A stretch of 37,167 nt of DNA from Pantoea rwandensis (GCF_002095475.1 NZ_MLFR01000043.1:1-37167), one strand, 5' to 3'; positions 8,872 through 17,967 are shown, counted from the stretch's first letter. Numbers and translations are program-made. The notes: generated by a model not told the origin, from the sequence alone.

Positions 8872-10464
8872 TTACACAATACCCTGACTACGCAGATAAT
8901 CTTCGTAGTTGCCAGTAAAGTCGATAATGCGATCGCCTTTCATCTCCATCACGCGAGTCGCCAGTGAGCTAACAAACTCACGGTCATGCGAGACGAAAAT
9001 CAGCGTGCCTTCATAAGCCTCGAGTGCCAGGTTAAGCGACTCAATCGATTCCATATCGAGGTGGTTAGTCGGTTCATCCATGATCAAGATGTTCGGCTTC
9101 TGCATCATCAGCTTACCAAACAGCATGCGGCCTTTCTCACCACCGGACAGCACTTTAGCGGGCTTCTTGATTTCATCATGACCAAACAGCAGACGGCCCA
9201 GAATACTGCGCACCGCTTGCTCGTCATCACCTTCCTGCTTCCACTGGCTCATCCAGTCGAACACACTCAGGTCATCGGCGAAATCTTCGGCATGATCCTG
9301 CGCGTAATAACCAATCAACGCATTCTCAGACCATTTAACCGTGCCGCTGTCAGGCGTCAGTTCGCCTACCAGCGTTTTCAGTAAAGTGGTTTTACCGATA
9401 CCGTTGGCGCCCAGAATCGCGACTTTCTCTCCGACTTCAACCATCAGACTCAATTTGCTAAACAGCGGACCGTTATCAAACCCTTTGGTCATGGTTTCGA
9501 CTTCAAGCGCATTTCGGAACAGCTTCTTGTCCTGATCAAAACGCATATAAGGGTTCTGACGGCTTGAGGCTTTGACTTCATCCAGTTTGATTTTATCAAT
9601 CTGTTTAGCGCGCGAGGTGGCCTGGCGAGATTTAGAGGCGTTGGCGCTAAAACGGCTAACAAAGGATTGCAGGTCGGAAATTTGCGCTTTCTTCTTCGCG
9701 TTGTCAGATAATAGACGTTCACGCGCTTGGGTTGCCGCGGTCATATATTCGTCATAATTACCTGGATACACGCGTAGTTCACCGTAATCCAGATCCGCCA
9801 TGTGTGTGCACACCATATTCAGGAAGTGACGGTCATGCGAAATGATGATCATGGTACTGTTACGTTCGTTTAGCACCTGCTCCAGCCAACGAATGGTATC
9901 AATATCCAGGTTGTTCGTCGGTTCATCGAGCAGCAAAATATCCGGGTTTGAGAATAATGCCTGCGCCAACAGCACACGCAATTTCCAGCCTGGAGCGATT
10001 TCGCTCATCGGACCGTAATGCTGTTCCACTGGAATACCCACGCCAAGCAATAATTCACCGGCACGGGATTCTGCGCTGTAACCATCCATTTCGCCGTATT
10101 CGACTTCCAAGTCAGCAACTTTATAACCTTCCTCTTCGCTCATTTCTGGCAAAGCATATATACGGTCGCGCTCTTCCTTCACCGCCCATAATTCAGCGTG
10201 GCCCATAATCACCGTATCCAGCACGCTAAATTGCTCAAACGCAAACTGGTCCTGGCGTAACTTACCGATACGCTCGTTAGGGTCGAGTGAAACATTACCG
10301 TTGGTCGGTACCAGGTCGCCGCCCAGTATTTTCATGAAGGTCGATTTACCGCTGCCGTTCGCACCGATTAAACCGTAACGATTACCGCCGCCAAACTTAA
10401 CGGAGATATTCTCAAACAGCGGCTTACTGCCGAACTGCATAGTGATATTGCTGGAAACTAACAC
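8872..10464 (-). CDS. ybiT: ABC-F family ATPase YbiT
   Basis: Soluble ABC-F protein with two ATP-binding domains and no membrane part; members of the family act on the ribosome. It has 530 residues, the same length as and nearly identical to E. coli YbiT. Walker A motifs are GANGSGKST (about residue 34) and GANGIGKTT (about 350); signatures are in APGWKLRVLLAQAL and LSGGEKGRMLFGKL; Walker B motifs are ILLLDEPTNNLD and ILIMDEPTNHLD. The linker is rich in Lys/Arg (about residues 240-310), as expected for the P-site tRNA interaction motif. The start codon is GTG with AAGG upstream. It is transcribed alone or with the hns paralogue upstream. Confidence 0.96.
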   Translation of the reverse strand: MLVSSNITMQFGSKPLFENISVKFGGGNRYGLIGANGSGKSTFMKILGGDLVPTNGNVSLDPNERIGKLRQDQFAFEQFSVLDTVIMGHAELWAVKEERDRIYALPEMSEEEGYKVADLEVEYGEMDGYSAESRAGELLLGVGIPVEQHYGPMSEIAPGWKLRVLLAQALFSNPDILLLDEPTNNLDIDTIRWLEQVLNERNSTMIIISHDRHFLNMVCTHMADLDYGELRVYPGNYDEYMTAATQARERLLSDNAKKKAQISDLQSFVSRFSANASKSRQATSRAKQIDKIKLDEVKASSRQNPYMRFDQDKKLFRNALEVETMTKGFDNGPLFSKLSLMVEVGEKVAILGANGIGKTTLLKTLVGELTPDSGTVKWSENALIGYYAQDHAEDFADDLSVFDWMSQWKQEGDDEQAVRSILGRLLFGHDEIKKPAKVLSGGEKGRMLFGKLMMQKPNILIMDEPTNHLDMESIESLNLALEAYEGTLIFVSHDREFVSSLATRVMEMKGDRIIDFTGNYEDYLRSQGIV

Positions 10465-10593
10465 GGCATTGACCTTTGTTACGCGATGGAGGAAAAAACA
10501 GCGGGCATTATGCCAGAAACGGGCATCAGGACGCCACCTTTGCGCCTGTTAGCGTGGAGATGAAATGCTGAACACGTTGTTGCAAAACGAGAA

Positions 10594-10627
10594 ATAAAAA
10601 AGCCGAAGACGATGTCGTCTCCGGCTC
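10594..10627 (-). terminator. Intrinsic terminator of the hns paralogue
   Basis: On the minus strand an AGCCGGAGACGA / TCGTCTTCGGCT stem with a CA turn (one G-T pair) is followed by six Ts. It lies 23 bp beyond the hns-like stop codon and should end that transcript before ybiT. Confidence 0.9.
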
Positions 10628-10649
10628 CCACTGACAAGGATTGTGCAGA

Positions 10650-11051
10650 TTATTTGATCAGGAAACTGTCCAGTTTTTTACCTGAGTCCAGTGCTTTTTT
10701 AATCGCAGCTGGAGTACGGCCTTGGCCGGTCCATGACTTCTCTTCACCGTTTTCGTCGGTATAAGAATATTTAGCAGGACGCGGTGCACGTTTAGCGCGT
10801 TTTTTACCGGTTTCCAACGCACCCAGTAATTCGTTTGGATCAATACCGTCAGCCAACAGCATTTCACGGTATTTAGACAGCTTCTCTTCTTTCTCGCGGT
10901 TCTGTGCTTCTTCTGCATGAACTTCGTCACGACGCTCAGTCACAACGACAGTTAATTTTTCCAGAATTTCTTCCAGATCGCTCAATGGCAGTTCACGCGC
11001 TTGTGCACGTAATGTGCGAATGTTGTTCAGAACTTTAAATGCGTCACTCAT
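10650..11051 (-). CDS. H-NS family nucleoid-associated protein (paralogue)
   Basis: DNA-binding transcriptional silencer of the H-NS/StpA family, about 133 residues. The N-terminal oligomerisation domain (SDAFKVLNNIRTLRAQAREL) leads into an acidic coiled coil (about residues 40-85). The C-terminal DNA-binding domain has the invariant core TGQGRTPAAIKKAL with the QGR minor-groove hook. It resembles H-NS more than StpA in the linker, but main hns lies elsewhere in E. coli, so this may be an additional copy. The ATG at 11049-11051 follows AGGA; a GTG directly upstream is less likely. The long AT-rich leader upstream is typical of genes bound by H-NS itself. Neighbours are an efflux operon and a transporter relic. 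Confidence 0.9.
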   Translation of the reverse strand: MSDAFKVLNNIRTLRAQARELPLSDLEEILEKLTVVVTERRDEVHAEEAQNREKEEKLSKYREMLLADGIDPNELLGALETGKKRAKRAPRPAKYSYTDENGEEKSWTGQGRTPAAIKKALDSGKKLDSFLIK

Positions 11052-11431
11052 CACAATGTCCTTGCTTAGGGGGGTAAATAAACTGTAGTGGCAAGATTAC
11101 CTAATTCAAATAAAAAAATAAATTAATTTATGCGGGCGGATAATTCCGAACGGATTAACTTATTCTCTTGCCCCCGCTTTAAACCCAATGCATGGCTTTA
11201 ATTAACGGCGAATTAACAACACACATTTTGTGCCACCCACTGGAACAGTAAGCGATTTGAACACTTATTCCCACGTGATAAACAAGCATTTAGCAGCAAT
11301 TGCTCGTTGGGGTGGAAGTGAACACAAAGGTAAAAAAAGATTAATGGCCCAGGCGAAAATCTATTTTCATAGGTGATTATTATATTTTTACAGTTGGGAT
11401 GAAAATCTCATTTTTCTGATCGTAAAGCGAT
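11052..11431. promoter_or_regulatory. AT-rich upstream region of the hns paralogue
   Basis: About 380 bp without a credible gene. The segment 11105-11135 is almost pure A/T, and there are further T-rich tracts near 11380-11420. It should contain the minus-strand promoter of the hns paralogue. AT tracts of this kind are typical H-NS targets, so autoregulation is plausible, but no specific site can be assigned. Confidence 0.4.
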
Positions 11432-11454
11432 AAAAAGCCGGTGCATGCACCGGC
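11432..11454 (-). terminator. Terminator after the transporter relic
   Basis: The perfect palindrome GCCGGTGCATGCACCGGC (11437-11454) is followed on the minus strand by five Ts. It is a strong intrinsic terminator 28 bp beyond the stop of the sugar-transporter remnant and probably served that gene; it may now end the efflux operon transcript. Confidence 0.85.
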
Positions 11455-11481
11455 CTAAGAGAAGAAAGCAGCCACAGCAAG

Positions 11482-11781
11482 TTATAAAGTTTTCTTCACT
11501 GCGGGGGTTGAACGCGCCTGCGGTTCTTCATTCGATAGCCAGTCGTGCAAATAATGCTCGATCTGCTCCAACGAGCGATTATGTGTCTCAGGCACGTAGC
11601 GAATGACAAAAATGGCGCCACCTATCATGCGTCCCAGCAGCCAGATACCGATAAACGTCATTAATACGGAAATAATACCATTGGCAATGGTGGCAATTAA
11701 CACCACGTTGTCGCTCATACCTACTGCTTTTAACATGGTAGGGGCGTAATACATGATGGTTTCACCCCGGTTAATTTGCAC
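11482..11781 (-). pseudogene. Remnant of a sugar-porter MFS transporter
   Basis: A 99-codon fragment that begins inside a sugar-porter-like sequence: GETIMYYAPTMLKAVGMSDN belongs to the middle of such transporters, followed by ATIANGIISVLMTFIGIWLLGR. It then jumps directly to IGGAIFVIRYVPETHNRSLEQIEHYL, the conserved end with the PET motif. The N-terminal half and several later membrane helices are therefore missing, with an internal deletion at about codon 52. The ATPase-free MFS fold cannot be complete. From memory the segments resemble myo-inositol/galactose-type porters, but the exact substrate is uncertain. Only a GTG start is available. It is almost certainly not functional. Confidence 0.8.
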
Positions 11782-11842
11782 AACATGTTAAAGGGAAATT
11801 TTCGTTTCAAATTGCACCGGGCGACCTTAATCGCCCTTGCAA

Positions 11843-13360
11843 TTAAGGTACGCTGGTCGCAGGGCCAAACACCGAATAATCAGGCAGATTCACGTTTTGA
11901 TAAGGTTCCCAACCGCCGCCCAGCGCTTTGTACAGCGCGACCAGATCCAGCGCGCTTTGCATCCGCGCCTGGGTTGATTGTGCCTGTGCTTGCGCCAACT
12001 GACGCTGAGCATCCAGTACCTCAAGGAACGTGGAAATCCCCTGCTTATAACTCTCGCTGGCAAGGTCAAAGGCATGTTGAAGCGCACCGGTGGTTTCATC
12101 TAATGCCGTGACTTGTTGCTGATCGGCGCGATAGCTGACCAGCGCGTTCTCCACATCCTGCAACGCGGTGAGCACGGTTTGACGATAATCCAGTGCCGCA
12201 CTCGCCTGCTGCGCACGGGCCAGTTTTACACTCGAAACCAACCTCCCGCCTTGGAAGATAGGGATCGAGAGTGAAGGTCCAATGCTGTAAAAGTGACTGC
12301 TCCAGTCATCAAGATAGCTGGCATCGGTATTACGTACGCCCAATTGCCCCGTCAGTGACAGGCTAGGGAACAAATCAGCCACCGACACGCCAATATTGGC
12401 GGTTTGCGCATGCAGATTGGCCTCCGCCTGGCGAATATCCGGCCTGCGGCGCGCCAGCGTGGAAGGAATGCCCACCGCCACCATTTTCGGCAATGCTGGC
12501 AGCGCTTTGCTGTTCATCAACTCGTTATCTAATGCACCCGGCGTTTTCCCCAATAGCACGGCTAAGCCGTTCATCGCCTGACGTTCTTGCGACTGATACT
12601 GCGGCAGTTGTGCGTTCAGAGATGAAAGTTGGGCTCGGGCATTTTCCACATCGGTCAACGGTGCCAAGCCGTTGCGTTGCTGGCTTTGCGTCAGTTCCCA
12701 TGTTTGCTGCGCGACACTAATCTGCTGTTGCAAAGTATCGAGCACTGCCTGTGATCCACGTAATTGCAGATACGCGCGCGCCACTTCGGCCTCCAACGAC
12801 ACCAGTGCATCATTGCGCTGCTCAATTGCCGCCTGCTGCTGCGCATCTGCTGCTTCCATCTGGCGGCGCACCTTGCCCCACAGATCTAATTCCCAGCTGG
12901 CATCAAAGCTGCCCTGATATAAGGTCACCGAGTGGTCTAAACCATTCAGTTGATTCGCCACATCGCTATCAACCTGATCGTATACCCCGTTGGATTTCAG
13001 CAACCCTTTCACACCCAACTGCTGGCGTGTCACTTTGGCCGATCCATTCACTGAGGGAAAAAGTCCGCCGCGCGCCTGCGCCAACTGCTCGCGTGCCCCG
13101 GCAATGCGCAGGACGGATTGTTGCAAAGTGAGATTGCCCGCAATGGCGCGTTCAATCAGGCTATCCAATTGCGGATCATTAAAACTTTTCCACCACAGCG
13201 CGTTAGTGGCTGCCGCCAGCGGCTTCGATGCTTCCTGAGACGGCAAATCGCGATAACTGCCAGGCGTTTGGGCGTGGGGTGGCTGGTAATCTGGGCCTAC
13301 GGCGCACCCTGCTAACATCAGGGCCAGCGCCATCAGGCTCAAACGTGGAGAGGTGATCAT
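11843..13360 (-). CDS. Outer-membrane efflux lipoprotein, NodT/OprM type
   Basis: TolC-like outer-membrane factor, about 505 residues, forming the exit duct of the tripartite efflux pump encoded here. It has a lipoprotein signal peptide with lipobox LAGC (Cys about residue 19) followed by AVGPDYQPP, the usual start of this family. The two repeated coiled-coil halves are visible in QQQISVAQQTWELTQSQQRNGLAPLT and in the C-terminal ASESYKQGISTFLEVLDAQRQLAQAQ. I chose the ATG at 13358-13360, which has AGGAG nine bases upstream inside the end of the MFS gene; only one base separates the two genes. Substrate unknown. Confidence 0.93.
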   Translation of the reverse strand: MITSPRLSLMALALMLAGCAVGPDYQPPHAQTPGSYRDLPSQEASKPLAAATNALWWKSFNDPQLDSLIERAIAGNLTLQQSVLRIAGAREQLAQARGGLFPSVNGSAKVTRQQLGVKGLLKSNGVYDQVDSDVANQLNGLDHSVTLYQGSFDASWELDLWGKVRRQMEAADAQQQAAIEQRNDALVSLEAEVARAYLQLRGSQAVLDTLQQQISVAQQTWELTQSQQRNGLAPLTDVENARAQLSSLNAQLPQYQSQERQAMNGLAVLLGKTPGALDNELMNSKALPALPKMVAVGIPSTLARRRPDIRQAEANLHAQTANIGVSVADLFPSLSLTGQLGVRNTDASYLDDWSSHFYSIGPSLSIPIFQGGRLVSSVKLARAQQASAALDYRQTVLTALQDVENALVSYRADQQQVTALDETTGALQHAFDLASESYKQGISTFLEVLDAQRQLAQAQAQSTQARMQSALDLVALYKALGGGWEPYQNVNLPDYSVFGPATSVP

Positions 13361-13361
13361 T

Positions 13362-14930
13362 TTAATGTGCTCCTGCACTGCCTTCGCTCTTGATCGGCGA
13401 AAGCAACCAACAAAAAGGAATCAACAGCAAGGCCACAATACTCAGCCCCATAAACACATCGATATAAGCCAGAATACGCGCCTGGGCGATCATTTCTTTA
13501 TACAGCTGGCCCGTTGCCAAGGTCAGAGGATCGCCGACTGCCGTCGTAAAGTCGCGAATGGCTTGCGCCCAGTGCTGCAGCGTAATATTGAATGGCTCAT
13601 TGAGCGGCGTCATGTTGTGGATCATGCTGGCCGAACGCGCCTGCATGCGCTCGGTAATGCCGGCTGTCGCCAGTGAAATGCCTATCGAACCGGCCACGTT
13701 ACGGAACATGGTAAACAGTGCGGAGGCATCGGCATTCAGCCGCTGAGGCACGGTGATAAAGGCGATGGTAGTCAGGGGGACAAACAGGAAGCCCAGCCCG
13801 ATGGATTGCGCGCTACGCATTAGCACCAGCGTGGTGAAATCGACGTTGGGTGTCAGGGTGGTGGAGTAGAAAAACGCACTGGCGAGGCAGGTGAAGCCAA
13901 AGGCGATAATATAACGCGTCTGCACAATGGGCATCAGTTTTAGTACCAACGGGATGGTGAGCACAATTAATACCGCACCGGGCGAGAGCACCAGCCCTGA
14001 CCAAGTGGCGGTATAGCCCAGATCCTGCTGTGCCAGCTGCGGAAGCACCACCGAACTGCCATACAGAATCATCGCCATACCGGCCATCAACAAACCGGCA
14101 ACCCAGAAGTTGCGATCCTTCATCACTGTGATATCCACCACCGGCTTACGAGCGTACAACAACCAGTAGATCGCCCCAACAATCCCGACTGCGGCCAGCA
14201 TGGCAAACAGCCGGATAAAGTGGGAATCAAACCAGTCAGCATCCTCGCCACGGTCGAGAAACACCTGCAAGCAGCCTAATCCCAAGGTGATCAAACTGAT
14301 ACCGATGTAATCGATCTTCAGCTTGCCCTTCGCCCACTTGCGCTCCCACGGCGGATCCTCCAGCAGTTGGTAAATTGCCAGTACCGTCAAAATGCCCACC
14401 GGGATGTTAATAAAGAACACCCAGCGCCAGCTGTAGTTATCGGTGATCCAACCACCCAGTGTCGGGCCAATTACCGGCGCGACGATAATCGCAATCGACG
14501 AGAGGCCAAAAGCTTTACCGCGATCTTCTGCTTTGAAGTAATCGAGCAGTACCGACTGCTGAACAGGCTGCAAACCGCCACCGAAAAAGCCCTGCAAAAC
14601 GCGAAACAGGATGATTTGCCAAAGCTCAGTCGCAATGCCGCACAGGAATGAGCAGATGGTGAACATCACAATACAGATCAGGAAGAACTGCTTACGACCA
14701 AACAGGCGGCTGAAGAACGCGGAAATCGGCAGCACAATGCCGTTGGCTACCAGGTAAGAGGTCAGCACCCATGTGGATTCGTCATAGCTAGAAGAGAGTG
14801 AACCGGCGATATGCGGCAGCGCAACGTTGACGATAGTGGTGTCGAGAATCTCCATAAACACCGCCAGCGTCACCGTGATGGCAACCAGCCAGGGATTGCT
14901 GGCCGGACGCCAGCTTTCGCTCGCACTCAT
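13362..14930 (-). CDS. EmrB-type drug:H+ antiporter (DHA2 MFS)
   Basis: Inner-membrane proton-driven exporter with 14 predicted helices, 522 residues, the usual size for EmrB/QacA proteins. The N-terminus WLVAITVTLAVFMEILDTTIVNVALPHI contains the LDxTIVNVALP family signature; motif A-like FGRKQFF follows helix 2; motif C-like GPTLGGWI is in helix 5. The start overlaps the stop of the membrane fusion gene (ATGA), so they are co-translated. Together with the fusion protein and lipoprotein it forms a complete tripartite pump. Exported compound not predictable; related pumps move hydrophobic drugs, uncouplers and aromatic acids. Confidence 0.94.
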   Translation of the reverse strand: MSASESWRPASNPWLVAITVTLAVFMEILDTTIVNVALPHIAGSLSSSYDESTWVLTSYLVANGIVLPISAFFSRLFGRKQFFLICIVMFTICSFLCGIATELWQIILFRVLQGFFGGGLQPVQQSVLLDYFKAEDRGKAFGLSSIAIIVAPVIGPTLGGWITDNYSWRWVFFINIPVGILTVLAIYQLLEDPPWERKWAKGKLKIDYIGISLITLGLGCLQVFLDRGEDADWFDSHFIRLFAMLAAVGIVGAIYWLLYARKPVVDITVMKDRNFWVAGLLMAGMAMILYGSSVVLPQLAQQDLGYTATWSGLVLSPGAVLIVLTIPLVLKLMPIVQTRYIIAFGFTCLASAFFYSTTLTPNVDFTTLVLMRSAQSIGLGFLFVPLTTIAFITVPQRLNADASALFTMFRNVAGSIGISLATAGITERMQARSASMIHNMTPLNEPFNITLQHWAQAIRDFTTAVGDPLTLATGQLYKEMIAQARILAYIDVFMGLSIVALLLIPFCWLLSPIKSEGSAGAH

Positions 14931-16057
14931 TCGACAGTGACCTTGGGTTCAACCGATAAGCCGAGCGGCAGTGGATGATTCGGATCCAATCCTTTATCGA
15001 TAACGATTTTAACCGGTACGCGCTGCACAATTTTCACGTAGTTGCCGGTGGCATTTTCGGCTGGGAAAGTTGAAAAGCGCGAGCCCGAGCCCATCTGAAT
15101 ACTGTCCACGTGCCCTTCCAGCTTCATGTCCGGCCAGGCATCAATGGTGATGTCCACTTTATCGCCTGGGTTCATCCGCGCCAGTTGCGTCTCTTTAAAA
15201 TTGGCGGTGATCCAGATATCCGGGGATACCAGCGAGAACAGTGCCGTGCCTGCCTGCACCAGAGAGCCAATATGCACATTACGCTTGGTGACGAAACCAT
15301 CATAAGGTGCGCGCACCTCGGTATATGACAGGTTAAGATCAGCGGTATTAAGCTGCGCCTGCGCCTGCTCGACCTGCTGCTGACGCGCCTCAACATTGGT
15401 TTCCTGCTGACGAATCTGCAACTGAACTTGCGAAGCGACTTCAACCTGCGCTTTGGCACTCTGCAATTGCGCTTCAGCGGATCGCAACTGTGCTGCTGCA
15501 GTATCTATATTGCGCTGTGAAGTGGCGCGCGGGTCGACACCGCGCTGACGACGATAATCTGCCTGCGCATTCAGCAAATTGGCTTGAGCTTTGGCTTGTT
15601 CAGCAATGGCCTGATCGCGCTGTGCCGGATATTGCACACGAGACAAGGCTAACTGCGCCTGTGCCTGATGCAATTGCGCCTTGGCCAGACCCAGCTGTGC
15701 TTGTGCCTGAGCGCGCTGAGCGGTGTTATCCCGGGGATCGATCTCCACCAGCAAATCGCCCTTCTTCACCCGCTGGTTATCATTAACCAGTAGCTTCACC
15801 ACGTAACCTGCGGCTTTCGGCGCAATGGTCACGGCGTTACTCTCGGTAAAGGCATCGTCGGTGGTTTCGATGTTGCGAGTCGTAAACCAGAACCACAATC
15901 CCACCAGCAGCATAATCACCACCACAACAGCAAGAATGATCAGTGGCTTTTTACCTGGGCGTTTACGTTGTGGTTCGGTGTTATCTGGGTTGGTTTCTGA
16001 AGCGTGCTGCGCATCCTGCTGCTCGCGAGCGGGCGGCTGATTGTGGTTATCACTCAT
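14927..16057 (-). CDS. EmrA-type membrane fusion protein (HlyD family)
   Basis: Periplasmic adaptor linking the MFS exporter with the outer-membrane lipoprotein, 376 residues. A hydrophilic cytoplasmic head (about residues 1-36) precedes one membrane helix (about 37-59). The biotinyl-lipoyl-like segment TDDAFTESNAVTIAPKAAGYVV then leads to a long Ala/Gln-rich alpha-helical hairpin (about 110-240). The second lipoyl half is LSYTEVRAPYDGFVTKRNVHIG. It is the first gene of the operon. No regulator gene is adjacent, which is unusual because EmrAB operons often carry a MarR-type repressor. Confidence 0.94.
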   Translation of the reverse strand: MSDNHNQPPAREQQDAQHASETNPDNTEPQRKRPGKKPLIILAVVVVIMLLVGLWFWFTTRNIETTDDAFTESNAVTIAPKAAGYVVKLLVNDNQRVKKGDLLVEIDPRDNTAQRAQAQAQLGLAKAQLHQAQAQLALSRVQYPAQRDQAIAEQAKAQANLLNAQADYRRQRGVDPRATSQRNIDTAAAQLRSAEAQLQSAKAQVEVASQVQLQIRQQETNVEARQQQVEQAQAQLNTADLNLSYTEVRAPYDGFVTKRNVHIGSLVQAGTALFSLVSPDIWITANFKETQLARMNPGDKVDITIDAWPDMKLEGHVDSIQMGSGSRFSTFPAENATGNYVKIVQRVPVKIVIDKGLDPNHPLPLGLSVEPKVTVE

Positions 16058-16244
16058 AGGTTATCATCGCTGGCTGTGATCCCGATCCACGGGCAAAAAC
16101 GGTCAACTTAACCTTAGATGGGAAATTGACAAATGCCAGTGCAACTTTACACAACCCGACAATCAACGCATTTTCTGCCACCAGCAAAGATAACACGCTG
16201 AATAATCAGCGCGTCAGTCAGGGCGACAGTGCAATATTCTCGCC
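16058..16244. promoter_or_regulatory. Upstream region of the efflux operon
   Basis: This 187-bp gap should hold the minus-strand promoter of the emrA-like gene and the 3' end of ybiR. A small hairpin CGCTGA-ATAA-TCAGCG (16196-16211) lies about 33 bp beyond the ybiR stop and could be a weak terminator. I find no confident operator or -10/-35 pair. Confidence 0.35.
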
Positions 16245-17354
16245 TTAGCGCAGCCAGTGTAGCAGGAGCCATCCGCACAGCATTGACCACGCCAGCATCG
16301 GTAATGAGAAGAGATGAAAACGCCACCAGACACGGGCGTCTTGCGCCATACGCAACGCGATTAAATTTGCCAGAGAGCCGGGTAACAAACCGAAACCACC
16401 GATATTGACGGCCCAGGCTAATACCTCTGACGGAGGCACTTTTTGCAACAGGAGAATGGTCGCGGGCACATTACTGATCACCTGAGAAAGCCCGATAGCC
16501 AGCAGATATAATTCGCCTTCACCCAACTGGCTAATGGCGGCAAAATGCGGCTGCAACAGTGGCAGATGCATGAGTAGAAACACATCAATGAACATGGCAA
16601 CGAATACCAGCAGCAGGCTCCAGTCGATACTGGCTAATACGCTACGAGCGATTATCAGGAAGCAACCCGCCACCAACAAGAGCGCCCAACCGGTCATTTT
16701 CAACTCCAATGCCACCACAAAAACCAAGTAGAGCAGCACGCTGATGATAAACAAGGGTTTTTGCCACTGATGCGCTTCGCTTTGCGTATGTTTTTGAATA
16801 GCGCGAGCGGAGAAACTCCACCACGTCAACACCATAAGGGTGATCATTAATACGGCAGCGAGGGGGGCCATTTGCAAGATAAAGCCGGACACGCTCAGTG
16901 TGCCATGGCTCCATAACAAAATATTTTGCGGATTACCGACCGGCGTCAAAAGCGAACCGGCATTGACTGCCAGCGCTTCAAAAATGATTAAGCGTGAAAT
17001 CGGCAAGCGTGAGAATTTACGTAACGTCAGGGTGAGCGGCACCAGAATAAACAGCGCGACATCATTGGTCAGAAAAGTGGAGAGCAAAGCGGCAGCACAC
17101 ACCATGAATAACGCCAGTGCACGTTCATGCTGGAAACGTTGTATCAGGCGTGCACCCAGGACATCAAAATAGCCACTGTTTTCCAGCCCTTTGGTCAACA
17201 TCAATAAACCCGTCAGCGTCATGATGGTGTGCCAGTCAACAGCAGCGGGCAATTGCGACCAGCGATACTCTGCCAGCGGCAATAAAATCACACCCAACAG
17301 CAACAACAAATGCAAAATACGATCACGCATTAAAGAACGAAGCACGATGGGCAT
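16245..17354 (-). CDS. ybiR: Putative inner-membrane ion transporter YbiR
   Basis: Membrane protein of the ArsB/NhaD (ion transporter) superfamily, 369 residues (E. coli YbiR about 372), with about ten hydrophobic segments. It contains STFLTNDVALFILVPLTL and SLLTPVGNPQNILLW, conserved half-helix motifs of the family, and the repeat counterpart LSQVISNVPATILLL. Substrate is not established. It follows mntR by 21 bp, as in E. coli, so a link with manganese or another ion is suggested by context only. An ATG eight codons downstream is an alternative start. Confidence 0.93.
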   Translation of the reverse strand: MPIVLRSLMRDRILHLLLLLGVILLPLAEYRWSQLPAAVDWHTIMTLTGLLMLTKGLENSGYFDVLGARLIQRFQHERALALFMVCAAALLSTFLTNDVALFILVPLTLTLRKFSRLPISRLIIFEALAVNAGSLLTPVGNPQNILLWSHGTLSVSGFILQMAPLAAVLMITLMVLTWWSFSARAIQKHTQSEAHQWQKPLFIISVLLYLVFVVALELKMTGWALLLVAGCFLIIARSVLASIDWSLLLVFVAMFIDVFLLMHLPLLQPHFAAISQLGEGELYLLAIGLSQVISNVPATILLLQKVPPSEVLAWAVNIGGFGLLPGSLANLIALRMAQDARVWWRFHLFSLPMLAWSMLCGWLLLHWLR

Positions 17355-17375
17355 GATGGCGAAAGGCCTTGTAGG

Positions 17376-17834
17376 TTAACGACTCTCGTAAAATTGTTTA
17401 AACACTGCCAGCGTTTCATCACTGACGTGATGTTCAAGGCCTTCAGAATCGCGGCGGGCAGTTTCAGGGCTGACGCCCAGCGCCAACAGGAAACTTTCAA
17501 CAATGTGGTGACGCACGCGGCTCGCTTCAGCCAGTTTCTCACCTTCGGGCGTCAGGAAAACCCCACGGTAAGGCACCTGCTCAACCAACCCAGTCGTACC
17601 CAAACGCTTCAGCATTTTGGCCACGGTGGGCTGAGATACACCCAGGCGCGCCGCCATATCTACTTGACGGGCTTCACCAAATTCACGAATTAAATCAGAG
17701 ATTAACTCTACATAGTCATCAATAAGTTCACGTCGATGCGCTTCGCGCACTTGGCGAAATCCTTCGACATGCTCCTCAATATCTTTAAGCGGCCCTTGGG
17801 GCGTATTGTTGGCGCTCTTTGCACGACGACTCAT
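17376..17834 (-). CDS. mntR: Manganese-responsive regulator MntR
   Basis: DtxR-family transcription factor that binds Mn(II) and represses or activates manganese genes, 152 residues (E. coli about 155). The N-terminal region EEHVEGFRQVREAHRRELIDDYVELISDLI is almost the same as in E. coli. The winged helix includes VDMAARLGVSQPTVAKMLKRL, and the metal-binding and dimer part contains GLEHHVSDETL. It is divergent from the small-gene pair at 18008-18294, and an MntR-type operator lies between them at 17951-17964. Confidence 0.96.
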   Translation of the reverse strand: MSRRAKSANNTPQGPLKDIEEHVEGFRQVREAHRRELIDDYVELISDLIREFGEARQVDMAARLGVSQPTVAKMLKRLGTTGLVEQVPYRGVFLTPEGEKLAEASRVRHHIVESFLLALGVSPETARRDSEGLEHHVSDETLAVFKQFYESR

Positions 17835-17937
17835 TCAGCTTCCTCATTATTATCTGCCGCACTTTAACTGCGGTGCGGGCCTGGCTGCGCTCATTGTAAA
17901 CCAGGCACAAATAAGCACAAATTTTTCCTAAATAGTG

Positions 17938-17967
17938 TTGGCTAAAGAGTATAGCCAGTGCTATCTT
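17938..17967 (+). promoter_or_regulatory. Probable promoter of the MntS-like operon
   Basis: TTGGCT (17938-17943) and TATCTT (17962-17967) are separated by 18 bp, each matching four of six consensus bases. The MntR-like operator sits in the spacer and touches the -10 element, which fits repression. The 29-codon gene starts 41 bp further on. Confidence 0.45.
17951..17964. promoter_or_regulatory. MntR-type operator
   Basis: ATAGC-CAGT-GCTAT is a perfect inverted repeat with the ATAGC-N4-GCTAT core of the E. coli MntR box (known from mntH and mntS). It lies in the mntR / small-gene intergenic region. It predicts manganese-dependent control of the small genes; an effect on mntR is less certain. 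Confidence 0.75.
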
